Shown here piece after piece: positions 42,642 through 50,513 of a stretch of DNA of 64,000 nucleotides. Position 1 is the stretch's first letter, and every line of letters begins with the position of its first letter. The notes under the pieces are model-generated. The model was not told the DNA's origin. It searched no databases and was given only the letters and a program-made list of their open reading frames with translations. Source of the stretch: Marinobacter sp. BW6 (GTDB taxonomy: Bacteria > Pseudomonadota > Gammaproteobacteria > Pseudomonadales > Oleiphilaceae); NCBI RefSeq assembly GCF_008107725.1, contig NZ_VIRN01000083.1:124001-188000 (forward strand), read 5' to 3'. A program made the translations under genes and the position numbers.

Positions 42642-43376
42642 ATGCTTTCACGACGACTCACCAGAATAGGTTGCGTGACCTTGCTGACCTGCTTCGGCAT
42701 TCTTGCCGGGCCGGTCACTCTGCACGCACAGACCGAAGCGGAGCTAGCTCCTTTCGAGGCAAGCTACACCGCAGCCATGGAGAAGGGCCTCTCCCTCAAT
42801 GGCACGGCAAAACGTACACTCACCTCCCAGGGCAACGATGTCTGGTTGTACCGCACGGATGTGGATTCCTTTATTGTCAGTATCGACGAATCGCTGATAT
42901 TCCGCTGGGAGGACGGCCAAGTTATACCCATGCGATACCGGTATCGCTTATCGGGTTTTCTGATCAGTGATCGGAAGAACTCCATCGACTTTGACTGGTC
43001 CGAAGGTATCGCGACCGGAGAGTACAAGGGAAAACCCTTTGAGCTGGCACTGGAGGAAGGCCTGCTGGATCCCCTGGGTTATCAGCTTCAGCTGCACCAG
43101 GACATCAAGAACGGTAAGCGGGAAATGACCTACCGGGTGCTCGACGGCAACTCCATAGACACCGACAGCTTCGCGGTGATCAATGGCGAGAGCATGAACA
43201 CCGGCAGTGAACAGAGGGCGACCCTCAAGGCGGAGAAGGTTCGCGAGGACTCGAAGCGCCAGACCCTGATGTGGTTCTCGCCGGAACAGAATTTCCTGCT
43301 CGTCCGCCTCAGACAGGTGGAACCGGACGGCAGCACCTATGAGTTGAAACTCAAGGAAGCGGAGTTCGAGCGCTAG
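42642..43376 (+). CDS. DUF3108 domain protein, secreted
   Basis: A 244-residue protein with a signal peptide (GCVTLLTCFGILAGPVTLHA) and cleavage near AQ at about 31. The mature part is beta-rich (FEASYTAAMEKGLSLNGTAK, WLYRTDVDSFIVSIDESLIF, GYQLQLHQDIKNGKREMTYR), the DUF3108 pattern. It probably folds as a periplasmic beta-barrel or lipocalin-like domain; the ligand is unknown. It lies 90 bp after purN, as in Pseudomonas. Its 3' end overlaps avtA convergently by 4 bp. Confidence 0.85.
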   Translation: MLSRRLTRIGCVTLLTCFGILAGPVTLHAQTEAELAPFEASYTAAMEKGLSLNGTAKRTLTSQGNDVWLYRTDVDSFIVSIDESLIFRWEDGQVIPMRYRYRLSGFLISDRKNSIDFDWSEGIATGEYKGKPFELALEEGLLDPLGYQLQLHQDIKNGKREMTYRVLDGNSIDTDSFAVINGESMNTGSEQRATLKAEKVREDSKRQTLMWFSPEQNFLLVRLRQVEPDGSTYELKLKEAEFER

Positions 43377-44650
43377 AAATCGCGCCCGGCCTCCCGCCAG
43401 ACAGCCTTGACCTCATCAGCGATGATCCGAAGGCCCTCGGCAACCCGGTCGTCGTCCTGGGAATAGGTCACGCGCAGGCATTCGTTCCGATGCTTCCAGC
43501 CATCCTCCGGCAGCCCCGGGAAGAAATAATGCCCGGAAACCACCAGAACACCCCGGCTCTTCAGCCGCTGATATAACTCAAGGCTGGTAATCGGCAGGTC
43601 CGGAAACCAGAGCCACAGGAACATGGCGCCTTCGGGTTTATGGACGTACCAACGACAACTGTCCCCCCCCATGGCCTCGCGGAAAGCGGCCACCGCCCGC
43701 TCCATTTTCGCCTTGTAGAACGGGCAAACCACATCCCGACTCAGGGATAGGATCTCACCCGAGCGAACCAATGGCTCCGCCAGCATGGCGCCAAAACTGC
43801 CCGTAGCCAGATTCATGATGGCGTTAATGCCTGACAACGCCTTGATGACCGGCTCGGCCGCAATCACGATACCTGTTCTCGCCGCCGGCAGGCCAAGCTT
43901 CGAAAGGCTCAGGCAGAGGATAATCTGATCGTTCCAGGTCGGGGTTGCATCAACGAATAGCAAGCTGGGAAAGGGCGTGCCATAGGCGCCGTCGACGATC
44001 AGAGGGACATCGTGCTGGCGGGCAAGCTCTTCCAGCCGTGCAAGCTCCTCGTCAGTAACGACGTTACCGGTTGGATTGGTGGGCCGCGACACGCAGATAG
44101 CCCCGGTCTCGCCGGTCACTTCCACGGCATCAAAATCCACCCGGTACTTGAATTCGTGAGCATCAGTGAAAGAGATGTCTGGCTGAACCGCATGGAACAG
44201 GCCTGGTTCGATGCCGGCGTCGGCGTAGCCGATGTACTCGGGCGCAAGCGGCAAAAGAATATGCTTGCGGTTGCCGTCCCCGTAGTCTCCGCCAAACATG
44301 TTGAACAACATGAAGAAGGCCGCCTGGCTGCCGTTGGTCAGAGCGATATTCTCGGGTTTCAGGCCCCAGCAATATTCGCGGTTGAGCAGCTCGGCGAGCG
44401 ACGCGATAAACTGCTTTTCCCCCTGGGGCGGATCGTAGATACCGACCAGACGACGAACATCGCCCTCGTTACGGCTCATATCCGCGAGAATTTCCTGCAC
44501 TCTCTGCTGGATTTCGGGAATATGCCCGGGATTTCCGCCACCCATCATGATCATGTCGTCACCGGACGCCATGGCATTACCCAGGTCATCCATCAGGGAC
44601 GTGATACCGGCATCGGCGGTGAACTTGCGACCAAAAGCAGAGAGTTTCAT
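43373..44650 (-). CDS. avtA: Valine--pyruvate aminotransferase AvtA
   Basis: A 425-residue class I PLP aminotransferase interconverting valine/2-oxoisovalerate and alanine/pyruvate. Its start MKLSAFGRKFTADAGITSLM, MMGGGNPGHIPEIQ and VSRPTNPTGNV are AvtA-like, and the PLP lysine is Lys251 in LSLSKLGLPAARTG. VDGAYGTPFP contains the cofactor-contacting Asp and Tyr. The length is slightly longer than E. coli AvtA (417). It is monocistronic, leftward and convergent with the DUF3108 gene. Confidence 0.92.
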   Translation of the reverse strand: MKLSAFGRKFTADAGITSLMDDLGNAMASGDDMIMMGGGNPGHIPEIQQRVQEILADMSRNEGDVRRLVGIYDPPQGEKQFIASLAELLNREYCWGLKPENIALTNGSQAAFFMLFNMFGGDYGDGNRKHILLPLAPEYIGYADAGIEPGLFHAVQPDISFTDAHEFKYRVDFDAVEVTGETGAICVSRPTNPTGNVVTDEELARLEELARQHDVPLIVDGAYGTPFPSLLFVDATPTWNDQIILCLSLSKLGLPAARTGIVIAAEPVIKALSGINAIMNLATGSFGAMLAEPLVRSGEILSLSRDVVCPFYKAKMERAVAAFREAMGGDSCRWYVHKPEGAMFLWLWFPDLPITSLELYQRLKSRGVLVVSGHYFFPGLPEDGWKHRNECLRVTYSQDDDRVAEGLRIIADEVKAVWREAGRDF

Positions 44651-44724
44651 GGGGTAAAATCCATCTGACCTAATCTGAATATAACGGGTAATACCGGAAG
44701 TGTAGCTTGCTCGCTCCCCAACGT

Positions 44725-45324
44725 TTATTCGGTGAGCGAAATGCCAAGGTTACTGACGCCCTCGTTGGCTGCATCTTCCCGGAGACGGGCCACGAACTGA
44801 TCGGTTGGCGTGCGTTGGCGCTTCAGCTCCAGGATCAGGTTCCGCTGGAAGGTTTTGTCTTCTTTCATCAACGGGTGGTGATCGAGCAGACGAACGAGCT
44901 CGTCTTCCTCGAGGTCTTCCCCTTCGGACAGCTCAATAAAGTTCATCACGGTTCCGGTCGCCATCTGTGACGCATCGGTAGCGCGGTGTTTGGACGGGTT
45001 CAGGCGGTTCAGCAGCGCCTGCTCCAGTAGCTGACAGAAGTCGAAGGCCGGGTAAACACCGTAGGCATCGTAGGCGTCCACGTCTGGCGACAGGGTTTCC
45101 AGTTTGGCGAGCAGCTGCGGGATCGCCGATTCGGAGACGTCCTTTTGGAGCAGGTCCCAGCCGAGATCCAGAAGCTGGCGCATTTTGGCACCGGTCTTCA
45201 GGCCCATGGCATCGGCAAACAGCGCGTAGTTCGGGAATGAGCGCTCAGCCAGAGCGAGCAGGAAGGCGCATTCGCGCCAGCCCTGCAGTTGTGAAACGGC
45301 TTTCAGGAACTGGTTGGCGTTCAT
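44725..45324 (-). CDS. YjaG family protein (DUF416)
   Basis: A 199-residue protein. The start is ATG 45324 (MNANQFLKAVSQLQGWRECA), overlapping the dcd stop by 4 bp; a longer frame reads antisense-like Arg-rich sequence over dcd and is not real. DUF416 features are AFLLALAERSFPNYALFAD, WDLLQKDVS and YGVYPAFDFCQLLEQAL. It is helical, cytoplasmic and of unknown function. It is probably cotranscribed with dcd. Confidence 0.88.
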   Translation of the reverse strand: MNANQFLKAVSQLQGWRECAFLLALAERSFPNYALFADAMGLKTGAKMRQLLDLGWDLLQKDVSESAIPQLLAKLETLSPDVDAYDAYGVYPAFDFCQLLEQALLNRLNPSKHRATDASQMATGTVMNFIELSEGEDLEEDELVRLLDHHPLMKEDKTFQRNLILELKRQRTPTDQFVARLREDAANEGVSNLGISLTE

Positions 45325-45887
45325 GTCCTGGGCAGAGTCACGCCGGTCTGGCCAAGATACTTGCCGCCCCGGTCTTTGTAGCTGGTTTCGCAAATCTCGT
45401 CGGATTCGAAGAAAAGCATCTGGGCCACGCCTTCGTTGGCGTAGATCTTTGCCGGCAGGTTGGTGGTGTTGGAGAACTCCAGGGTAACCTGGCCTTCCCA
45501 TTCCGGCTCCAGAGGGGTGACGTTGACGATGATGCCGCATCGAGCATAGGTGGACTTGCCCAGGCAGATGGTCAACACGCTTCGCGGGATGCGGAAGTAT
45601 TCAACGGTGCGGGCCAGCGCAAAGGAGTTCGGCGGGATGATGCAGACGTCGCCGGTGTAGTTGACGAAGCTGTTTTCATCGAAATTCTTCGGGTCCACGG
45701 TGGCGGAGTGGACGTTGGTGAAGATTTTGAATTCGTTGCTGCAGCGTACGTCGTAGCCGTAGCTGGAGGTGCCGTAGGAGATCACGCGGCCTTTTTCGGT
45801 TTCACGAACCTGTCCGCTTTCAAACGGTTCGATCATGCCGTGTTGTTCGGACATCCGGCGAATCCACTTGTCGGATTTGATGCTCAT
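45321..45887 (-). CDS. dcd: dCTP deaminase
   Basis: A 188-residue homotrimeric enzyme deaminating dCTP to dUTP, the main dUMP supply for thymidylate in gammaproteobacteria. MSIKSDKWIRRMSEQHGMIE, GTSSYGYDVRC, PPNSFALARTVEYFRIPRSV and the catalytic-Glu region VNVTPLEPEWEGQVTLEFSN are all present. The length matches E. coli Dcd (193) closely. The order dcd-apbC-metG matches Pseudomonas, although here dcd and apbC are 62 bp apart on the same strand. Confidence 0.96.
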   Translation of the reverse strand: MSIKSDKWIRRMSEQHGMIEPFESGQVRETEKGRVISYGTSSYGYDVRCSNEFKIFTNVHSATVDPKNFDENSFVNYTGDVCIIPPNSFALARTVEYFRIPRSVLTICLGKSTYARCGIIVNVTPLEPEWEGQVTLEFSNTTNLPAKIYANEGVAQMLFFESDEICETSYKDRGGKYLGQTGVTLPRT

Positions 45888-45949
45888 TGGCGAAGTCTCG
45901 TATCCACTGGGAAAATTGGGGCGTAGTTTACCTGTTCGCTCCGGGTCTG

Positions 45950-47050
45950 TCAGTGCTCGGTCACCGAAACGCTTGAGATCGAACCGGAAAGGTTCCGCTC
46001 ACGGGTCGACAGTTCAGCCCCTACCCTTCTGGCGATGTCGCGATACCGCCGCGCTACTTCGGAGTCCGGTTCTGCGATCACCGAGGGGGTGCCGCCGTCT
46101 GTCTGTTCGCGGATGGTCATGTGCAGGGGCAGCTGGCCGAGAAGTGCGGTGTCGTATTCCTGGGCGATGCGCTCGCCGCCACCATGGCCGAACAACGGCT
46201 CTTCGTGGCCGCAGTTGCTGCAGATGTGGACACTCATGTTTTCGACAACGCCCAACACGGGAATGTCGACTTTGCGGAACATTTCGATGCCTTTTTTACC
46301 GTCCAGCAGGGCGATGTCCTGGGGAGTGGTGACGATGACGGCACCGGTGACCGGGACTTTCTGGGCCAGGGTGAGCTGGATATCGCCGGTGCCGGGGGGC
46401 ATGTCGACGATGAGGTAGTCGAGTTCGTTCCAGAGGGTCTGCTGGAGCAATTGCATCACGGCGCCGCTGACCATGGGGCCACGCCAGACCATGGGGGTTT
46501 TCTCGGTAACGACAAAGGCCATGGAGTTGGCCTGGAGGCCGTGGGCGTCCATGGGGACGAAATATTTGTTTTCGCGGGTGTCCGGGCGTTTGCCTTCGGG
46601 CACGCCGAGCATCATGCCGATGCTGGGGCCGTATATGTCGGCGTCGAGGATGCCGACTCTGGCGCCTTCGGCCTGAAGTGCCAGAGCCAAGTTAACGGCT
46701 GTGGTGGATTTGCCGACACCGCCTTTGCCGGAGGCCACGGCGATGATGTTTTTAACGCCAGGGACGGAGGGCAGGTCTTTCTGGACTTTGTAGGAGTGGA
46801 TTTTCTGGCCCACGTGGACGTCCACGTTCTCGACACCTTCGACGTCTTCCAGAGCATTACCGACCAGCTGCTTGAGGGCACCTGCGATGCCTTTCGAGGG
46901 GTATGGCAGTTCAACCATGAGGGTGACGTTTCCGCTCTCGTCGGCGTTCAGGGATTTTACGGCACCCAGTTCGTAGAGGTCCTTGTTGAGGTATGGATCG
47001 CGGTACTCGCGAACCGCTGCTTGCAGGGCCTGCTCAGAAATCTGTGTCAT
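45950..47050 (-). CDS. apbC: Iron-sulfur cluster carrier protein ApbC (Mrp)
   Basis: A 366-residue P-loop ATPase that carries and delivers [4Fe-4S] clusters. I chose ATG 47050 (MTQISEQALQAAV), preceded by GGAG; a 13-codon longer frame lacks this. The N-terminal ~90 residues are an MIP18/DUF59 domain. Walker A is GKGGVGKST at 108-116, and the cluster-binding CSNC is Cys277 and Cys280. DMPPGTGDIQLTLAQKVPVT is the typical Mrp block. It is divergent from metG. Confidence 0.95.
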   Translation of the reverse strand: MTQISEQALQAAVREYRDPYLNKDLYELGAVKSLNADESGNVTLMVELPYPSKGIAGALKQLVGNALEDVEGVENVDVHVGQKIHSYKVQKDLPSVPGVKNIIAVASGKGGVGKSTTAVNLALALQAEGARVGILDADIYGPSIGMMLGVPEGKRPDTRENKYFVPMDAHGLQANSMAFVVTEKTPMVWRGPMVSGAVMQLLQQTLWNELDYLIVDMPPGTGDIQLTLAQKVPVTGAVIVTTPQDIALLDGKKGIEMFRKVDIPVLGVVENMSVHICSNCGHEEPLFGHGGGERIAQEYDTALLGQLPLHMTIREQTDGGTPSVIAEPDSEVARRYRDIARRVGAELSTRERNLSGSISSVSVTEH

Positions 47051-47157
47051 CGGGTTCTCCGGAATAAGCTCATGCTCGATTTTAAGCACGGAAACAGGTG
47101 ATTCGGGTGAAAATTATCTGCTCGGAAGGTATCATCTGTGCCCGTTTCTGACCATAT

Positions 47158-47211
47158 GGGGTCTTTACCTGGCGCAATCAATTTAAATAGCCGCCAGACC
47201 CCGTTTTGTCT
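47158..47211 (+). promoter_or_regulatory. Terminator-like hairpin in the metG leader
   Basis: GGGGTCT (47158-47164) and AGACCCC (47196-47202) pair, with inner GGCG and CGCC, followed by GTTTTGTCTTTC. It lies 46 bp before the metG start codon, on the metG sense strand, so it could attenuate metG. Alternatively the AT-rich loop (ATTTAAAT) is part of the promoter and the dyad is incidental. Confidence 0.45.
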
Positions 47212-47247
47212 TTCCAACCCGTGTCAACATAAGGTTCGGACATCACC

Positions 47248-49278
47248 ATGACGCAAGCGAGCAAGCAACAGCGCGATATTCTGGTTACCAGCGCCCTGCC
47301 GTACGCCAACGGCCCTATTCATCTCGGGCACCTGCTGGAATACATTCAGACCGACATCTGGGTGCGCTATCAGAAGATGCGGGGCCAGAACTGTTACTAC
47401 GTTTGCGCCGACGATGCCCACGGCACCGCCATCATGCTCCGCGCCGAGCGGGAAGGTATTACCTCCGAGCAGCTGATCGACAGGATTCGGGAGGAGCACC
47501 AGGAAGACTTTGCCGGGTTCCACATCCGCTTTGACAACTATTACACCACCCACTCCGAGGAGAACCGTCAGTTCTCGGAGTACATTTACCGTCAGCTCCA
47601 GGAAAACGGGCACATTGCCACGCGCAAGATCACCCAATCCTACGACCCGGAAAAGAACATGTTCCTGGCGGACCGGTTCATCAAGGGCACCTGCCCCAAG
47701 TGCAAGACCGAGGACCAGTACGGTGATAACTGCGAGGCCTGTGGCGCCACCTACACGCCTTCCGAGCTGATTAATCCCCGTTCGGCGGTTTCCGGCGCGA
47801 CACCCATCGAGAAGGAATCCGAGCACTATTTCTTCAAGCTACCGGACTTCCAGGACTTCCTCGCCAACTGGACCCGCAGCGGTACTCTTCAGCCCCAGGT
47901 CGCCAACAAGCTGGCAGAGTGGCTGGATGCCGGCCTGCAGGAGTGGGATATCAGCCGTGATGCGCCCTACTTCGGGTTCGAAATCCCGGACGCGCCGGGC
48001 AAATACTTCTATGTCTGGCTGGACGCGCCTATTGGGTACCTGGCCAGCTTCAAGAACCTCTGCAACCGTGAAGGCATCGATTTCGAGCACTTCTGGAAAG
48101 CCGATTCCACCGCTGAGGTCTACCACTTCATCGGCAAGGACATCATCAACTTTCACGCGCTGTTCTGGCCGTCCATGCTGCATGATGCTGGCTTCCGCAC
48201 ACCGACCGCGGTCTGGGCCCACGGCTTTGTGACCGTTAACGGTAAGAAGATGTCCAAGTCCCGGGGTACGTTTATCATGGCGCGCACCTACCTGGACCAC
48301 CTGAACCCGGAATACCTGCGCTACTACTTTGCCGCCAAACTGACCGGCAGCGTCGATGACATGGACCTGAACCTTGAGGACTTTGCCGCCCGGGTGAACT
48401 CGGATCTGGTGGGCAAGGTGGTCAACATTGCCAGCCGCAGTGCTGGCTTCATTACCAAGCGCTTCGACGGTCAGCTTGGTCAGGTTACCGAGCACGCCAA
48501 ACTGAAAGAATTCATCGAGGCCGGCAAGGAAATCGAGGAATTCTACGAGACCCGCGAATTTGGCCGCGCGATGCGCCGCATCATGGAGCTGGCTGACATT
48601 GCCAATCAGTATGTCAATGATGAGCAGCCGTGGGTCATCGCCAAGCAGGAAGGTCAGGACGAAAATCTTCAGGCCATCTGCACCAACGCCATCAACATGT
48701 TCCATCTTCTGATGACCTACCTGACGCCCGTACTGCCGGAAACCGCGAAGGCCTCCGAGGCGTTCCTGAACGCGCCGCTGGACTGGAACAATCGGAGCGA
48801 ACGCCTGGAAAACCACGGCATCAACAAGTTCAAGCCGCTGATGAACCGTGTGGACATGGCCCAGATCGAGAAAATGCTGGATGCCTCCAAGGAGGAATTG
48901 CCTGCAGCGACCGGCAAGCCGGCCCCTGCAGCCAATCTTGAGCCTATCGCGGATGAAATAGAATTTGGCGATTTCGCGAAAGTGGATCTTCGGGTCGTTA
49001 AGATTGTCAAAGCCGAGCATGTTGAAGGTGCCGACAAGCTTCTTCGTCTCACCCTTGACGTAGGGCATGGCGAGCGCAACGTGTTTGCTGGTATCAAGTC
49101 AGCCTACAAGCCGGAAGATCTCGAAGGACGCCTGACGGTCATGGTCGCCAACCTCAAGCCGCGGAAGATGAAGTTCGGGATGTCCGAGGGCATGGTTCTG
49201 GCGGCGGGCCCCGGTGGTGAGGATATCTTCATCCTGTCCCCGGATTCCGGCGCCACGCCCGGCATGCGGATTATGTAA
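47248..49278 (+). CDS. metG: Methionyl-tRNA synthetase
   Basis: A 676-residue class I synthetase. HLGH (HIGH motif) is at 25-28 and KMSKS at 334-338. A zinc knuckle has Cys149, Cys152, Cys162 and Cys165. The anticodon-binding helices include NDEQPWVIAK. The last ~110 residues form the dimerising tRNA-binding OB domain (FAKVDLRVVKIVKAEHVEGA, NVFAGIKSAY), joined by an Ala/Pro linker. It is the same size as E. coli MetG (677). It is divergent from apbC and 45 bp upstream of rnfA. Confidence 0.97.
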   Translation: MTQASKQQRDILVTSALPYANGPIHLGHLLEYIQTDIWVRYQKMRGQNCYYVCADDAHGTAIMLRAEREGITSEQLIDRIREEHQEDFAGFHIRFDNYYTTHSEENRQFSEYIYRQLQENGHIATRKITQSYDPEKNMFLADRFIKGTCPKCKTEDQYGDNCEACGATYTPSELINPRSAVSGATPIEKESEHYFFKLPDFQDFLANWTRSGTLQPQVANKLAEWLDAGLQEWDISRDAPYFGFEIPDAPGKYFYVWLDAPIGYLASFKNLCNREGIDFEHFWKADSTAEVYHFIGKDIINFHALFWPSMLHDAGFRTPTAVWAHGFVTVNGKKMSKSRGTFIMARTYLDHLNPEYLRYYFAAKLTGSVDDMDLNLEDFAARVNSDLVGKVVNIASRSAGFITKRFDGQLGQVTEHAKLKEFIEAGKEIEEFYETREFGRAMRRIMELADIANQYVNDEQPWVIAKQEGQDENLQAICTNAINMFHLLMTYLTPVLPETAKASEAFLNAPLDWNNRSERLENHGINKFKPLMNRVDMAQIEKMLDASKEELPAATGKPAPAANLEPIADEIEFGDFAKVDLRVVKIVKAEHVEGADKLLRLTLDVGHGERNVFAGIKSAYKPEDLEGRLTVMVANLKPRKMKFGMSEGMVLAAGPGGEDIFILSPDSGATPGMRIM

Positions 49279-49323
49279 GGGCGGCCGGGCAAAGCGCTGA
49301 CAGGGGCCAATGGAGCAAGGTAA

Positions 49324-49905
49324 ATGACCGAATATCTGCTGATTCTGGTCAGCACCATTCTGGTGAACAATTTTGTACTGGTTCAGTTTCTGGGCCTGTG
49401 CCCATTCATGGGCGTGTCCAGCAAGCTGGAGACGGCCATGGGTATGTCGCTGGCCACCACGTTTGTGCTGACCCTGGCATCGGTGTGCAGTTACCTTGCC
49501 TACACCTATCTGCTCGAACCGCTGGAGCTGGCGTTTCTCAGAACCATCACGTTCATTCTGGTGATTGCCGTGGTGGTCCAGTTCACGGAGATGGTGGTCC
49601 GCAAGACAAGCCCGTTGCTGTATCGGGTGCTGGGCATCTTCCTGCCGCTGATCACCACGAACTGTGCGGTGCTCGGCGTTGCCCTTCTTAACATCAACAA
49701 GAACAACAATTTCGTTGAGTCGGTATTGTACGGGTTTGGCGCAGCAGCAGGCTTTTCCATGGTTCTGGTGCTGTTCGCTGCCATGCGCGAGCGTATTGCC
49801 GTGGCCGACGTGCCGGTTGCCTTTCGCGGTGCTGCCATCGGCCTGGTTACGGCCGGGCTGATGGCTCTGGCTTTCCTGGGCTTTGGCGGCCTGGTCAGCG
49901 TTTGA
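49324..49905 (+). CDS. rsxA: Rnf/Rsx complex subunit A
   Basis: A 193-residue membrane protein with six helices, homologous to RnfE. MTEYLLILVSTILVNNFVLVQFLGLCPFMG carries the conserved Cys and Asn; together with RnfE's counterpart Cys these are thought to hold an intramembrane Fe-S cluster. Further motifs are LGIFLPLITTNCAVLGVALL and FGAAAGFSMVLVLF. It is the first of six genes, rsxABCDGE, for an ion-translocating ferredoxin:NAD oxidoreductase, or the SoxR-reducing complex in E. coli. Confidence 0.96.
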   Translation: MTEYLLILVSTILVNNFVLVQFLGLCPFMGVSSKLETAMGMSLATTFVLTLASVCSYLAYTYLLEPLELAFLRTITFILVIAVVVQFTEMVVRKTSPLLYRVLGIFLPLITTNCAVLGVALLNINKNNNFVESVLYGFGAAAGFSMVLVLFAAMRERIAVADVPVAFRGAAIGLVTAGLMALAFLGFGGLVSV

Positions 49906-49934
49906 CCGGCTGGCGGGATTAGGAGTATCAGGTT

Positions 49935-50513
49935 ATGTGGACAAGCGTTCTTGTTGCCGTTGTGGTTCTACTGGCCCTGGCCGTTGTTTTCGGCGGCCTT
50001 CTCGGATTTGCGGCCGAACGATTCAAGGTAGAAGGTAACCCTCTGGTCGAGCAGATCGACGCCCTTCTGCCCCAGACCCAGTGCGGCCAGTGCGGTTATC
50101 CCGGCTGTCGGCCCTACGCCGAATCCATTGCCGAGGGCGGCCCCATCAACAAATGCCCGCCCGGTGGCGAGTCCACCATCAAGGCACTGGCAGACCTTCT
50201 TGATGTGGAACCGGAACCACTGGACGCCGAGCATGGCGTTGAGCAGGTCAAACGGGTTGCGATTATTCGCGAAGACGAATGCATCGGTTGCACCAAGTGC
50301 ATCCAGGCCTGCCCCGTGGACGCCATTCTTGGCGCCGCAAAACACATGCACACGGTGATTGAAAGCGAATGCACCGGCTGCGATCTGTGTGTTGATCCCT
50401 GCCCGGTGGATTGCATAGACATGGTGACGGTGGAGCCAGATATCCGCACCTGGACCTGGACACCGCCCACATCCGGACTTATTGCCACTGATCGCCAGGG
50501 AGCCAGCGCCTGA
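49935..50513 (+). CDS. rsxB: Rnf/Rsx complex ferredoxin subunit B
   Basis: A 192-residue protein with an N-terminal membrane helix (VLVAVVVLLALAVVFGGLLG). A Cys-rich domain holds Cys50, Cys53, Cys58 and Cys74 for one [4Fe-4S] cluster. Two ferredoxin motifs follow (CIGCTKCIQACPVD and CTGCDLCVDPCPVD). It accepts low-potential electrons for the complex. The TGA stop overlaps the rsxC ATG as TGATG. A GGAG-type site precedes the ATG. Confidence 0.96.
   Translation: MWTSVLVAVVVLLALAVVFGGLLGFAAERFKVEGNPLVEQIDALLPQTQCGQCGYPGCRPYAESIAEGGPINKCPPGGESTIKALADLLDVEPEPLDAEHGVEQVKRVAIIREDECIGCTKCIQACPVDAILGAAKHMHTVIESECTGCDLCVDPCPVDCIDMVTVEPDIRTWTWTPPTSGLIATDRQGASA

Noticed and set aside
45325..45540. Upstream extension of the DUF416 protein over dcd
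   Set aside because: The extension is Arg/Gln-rich frame-shifted dcd sequence; the ATGA overlap at 45321-45324 fixes the true start.
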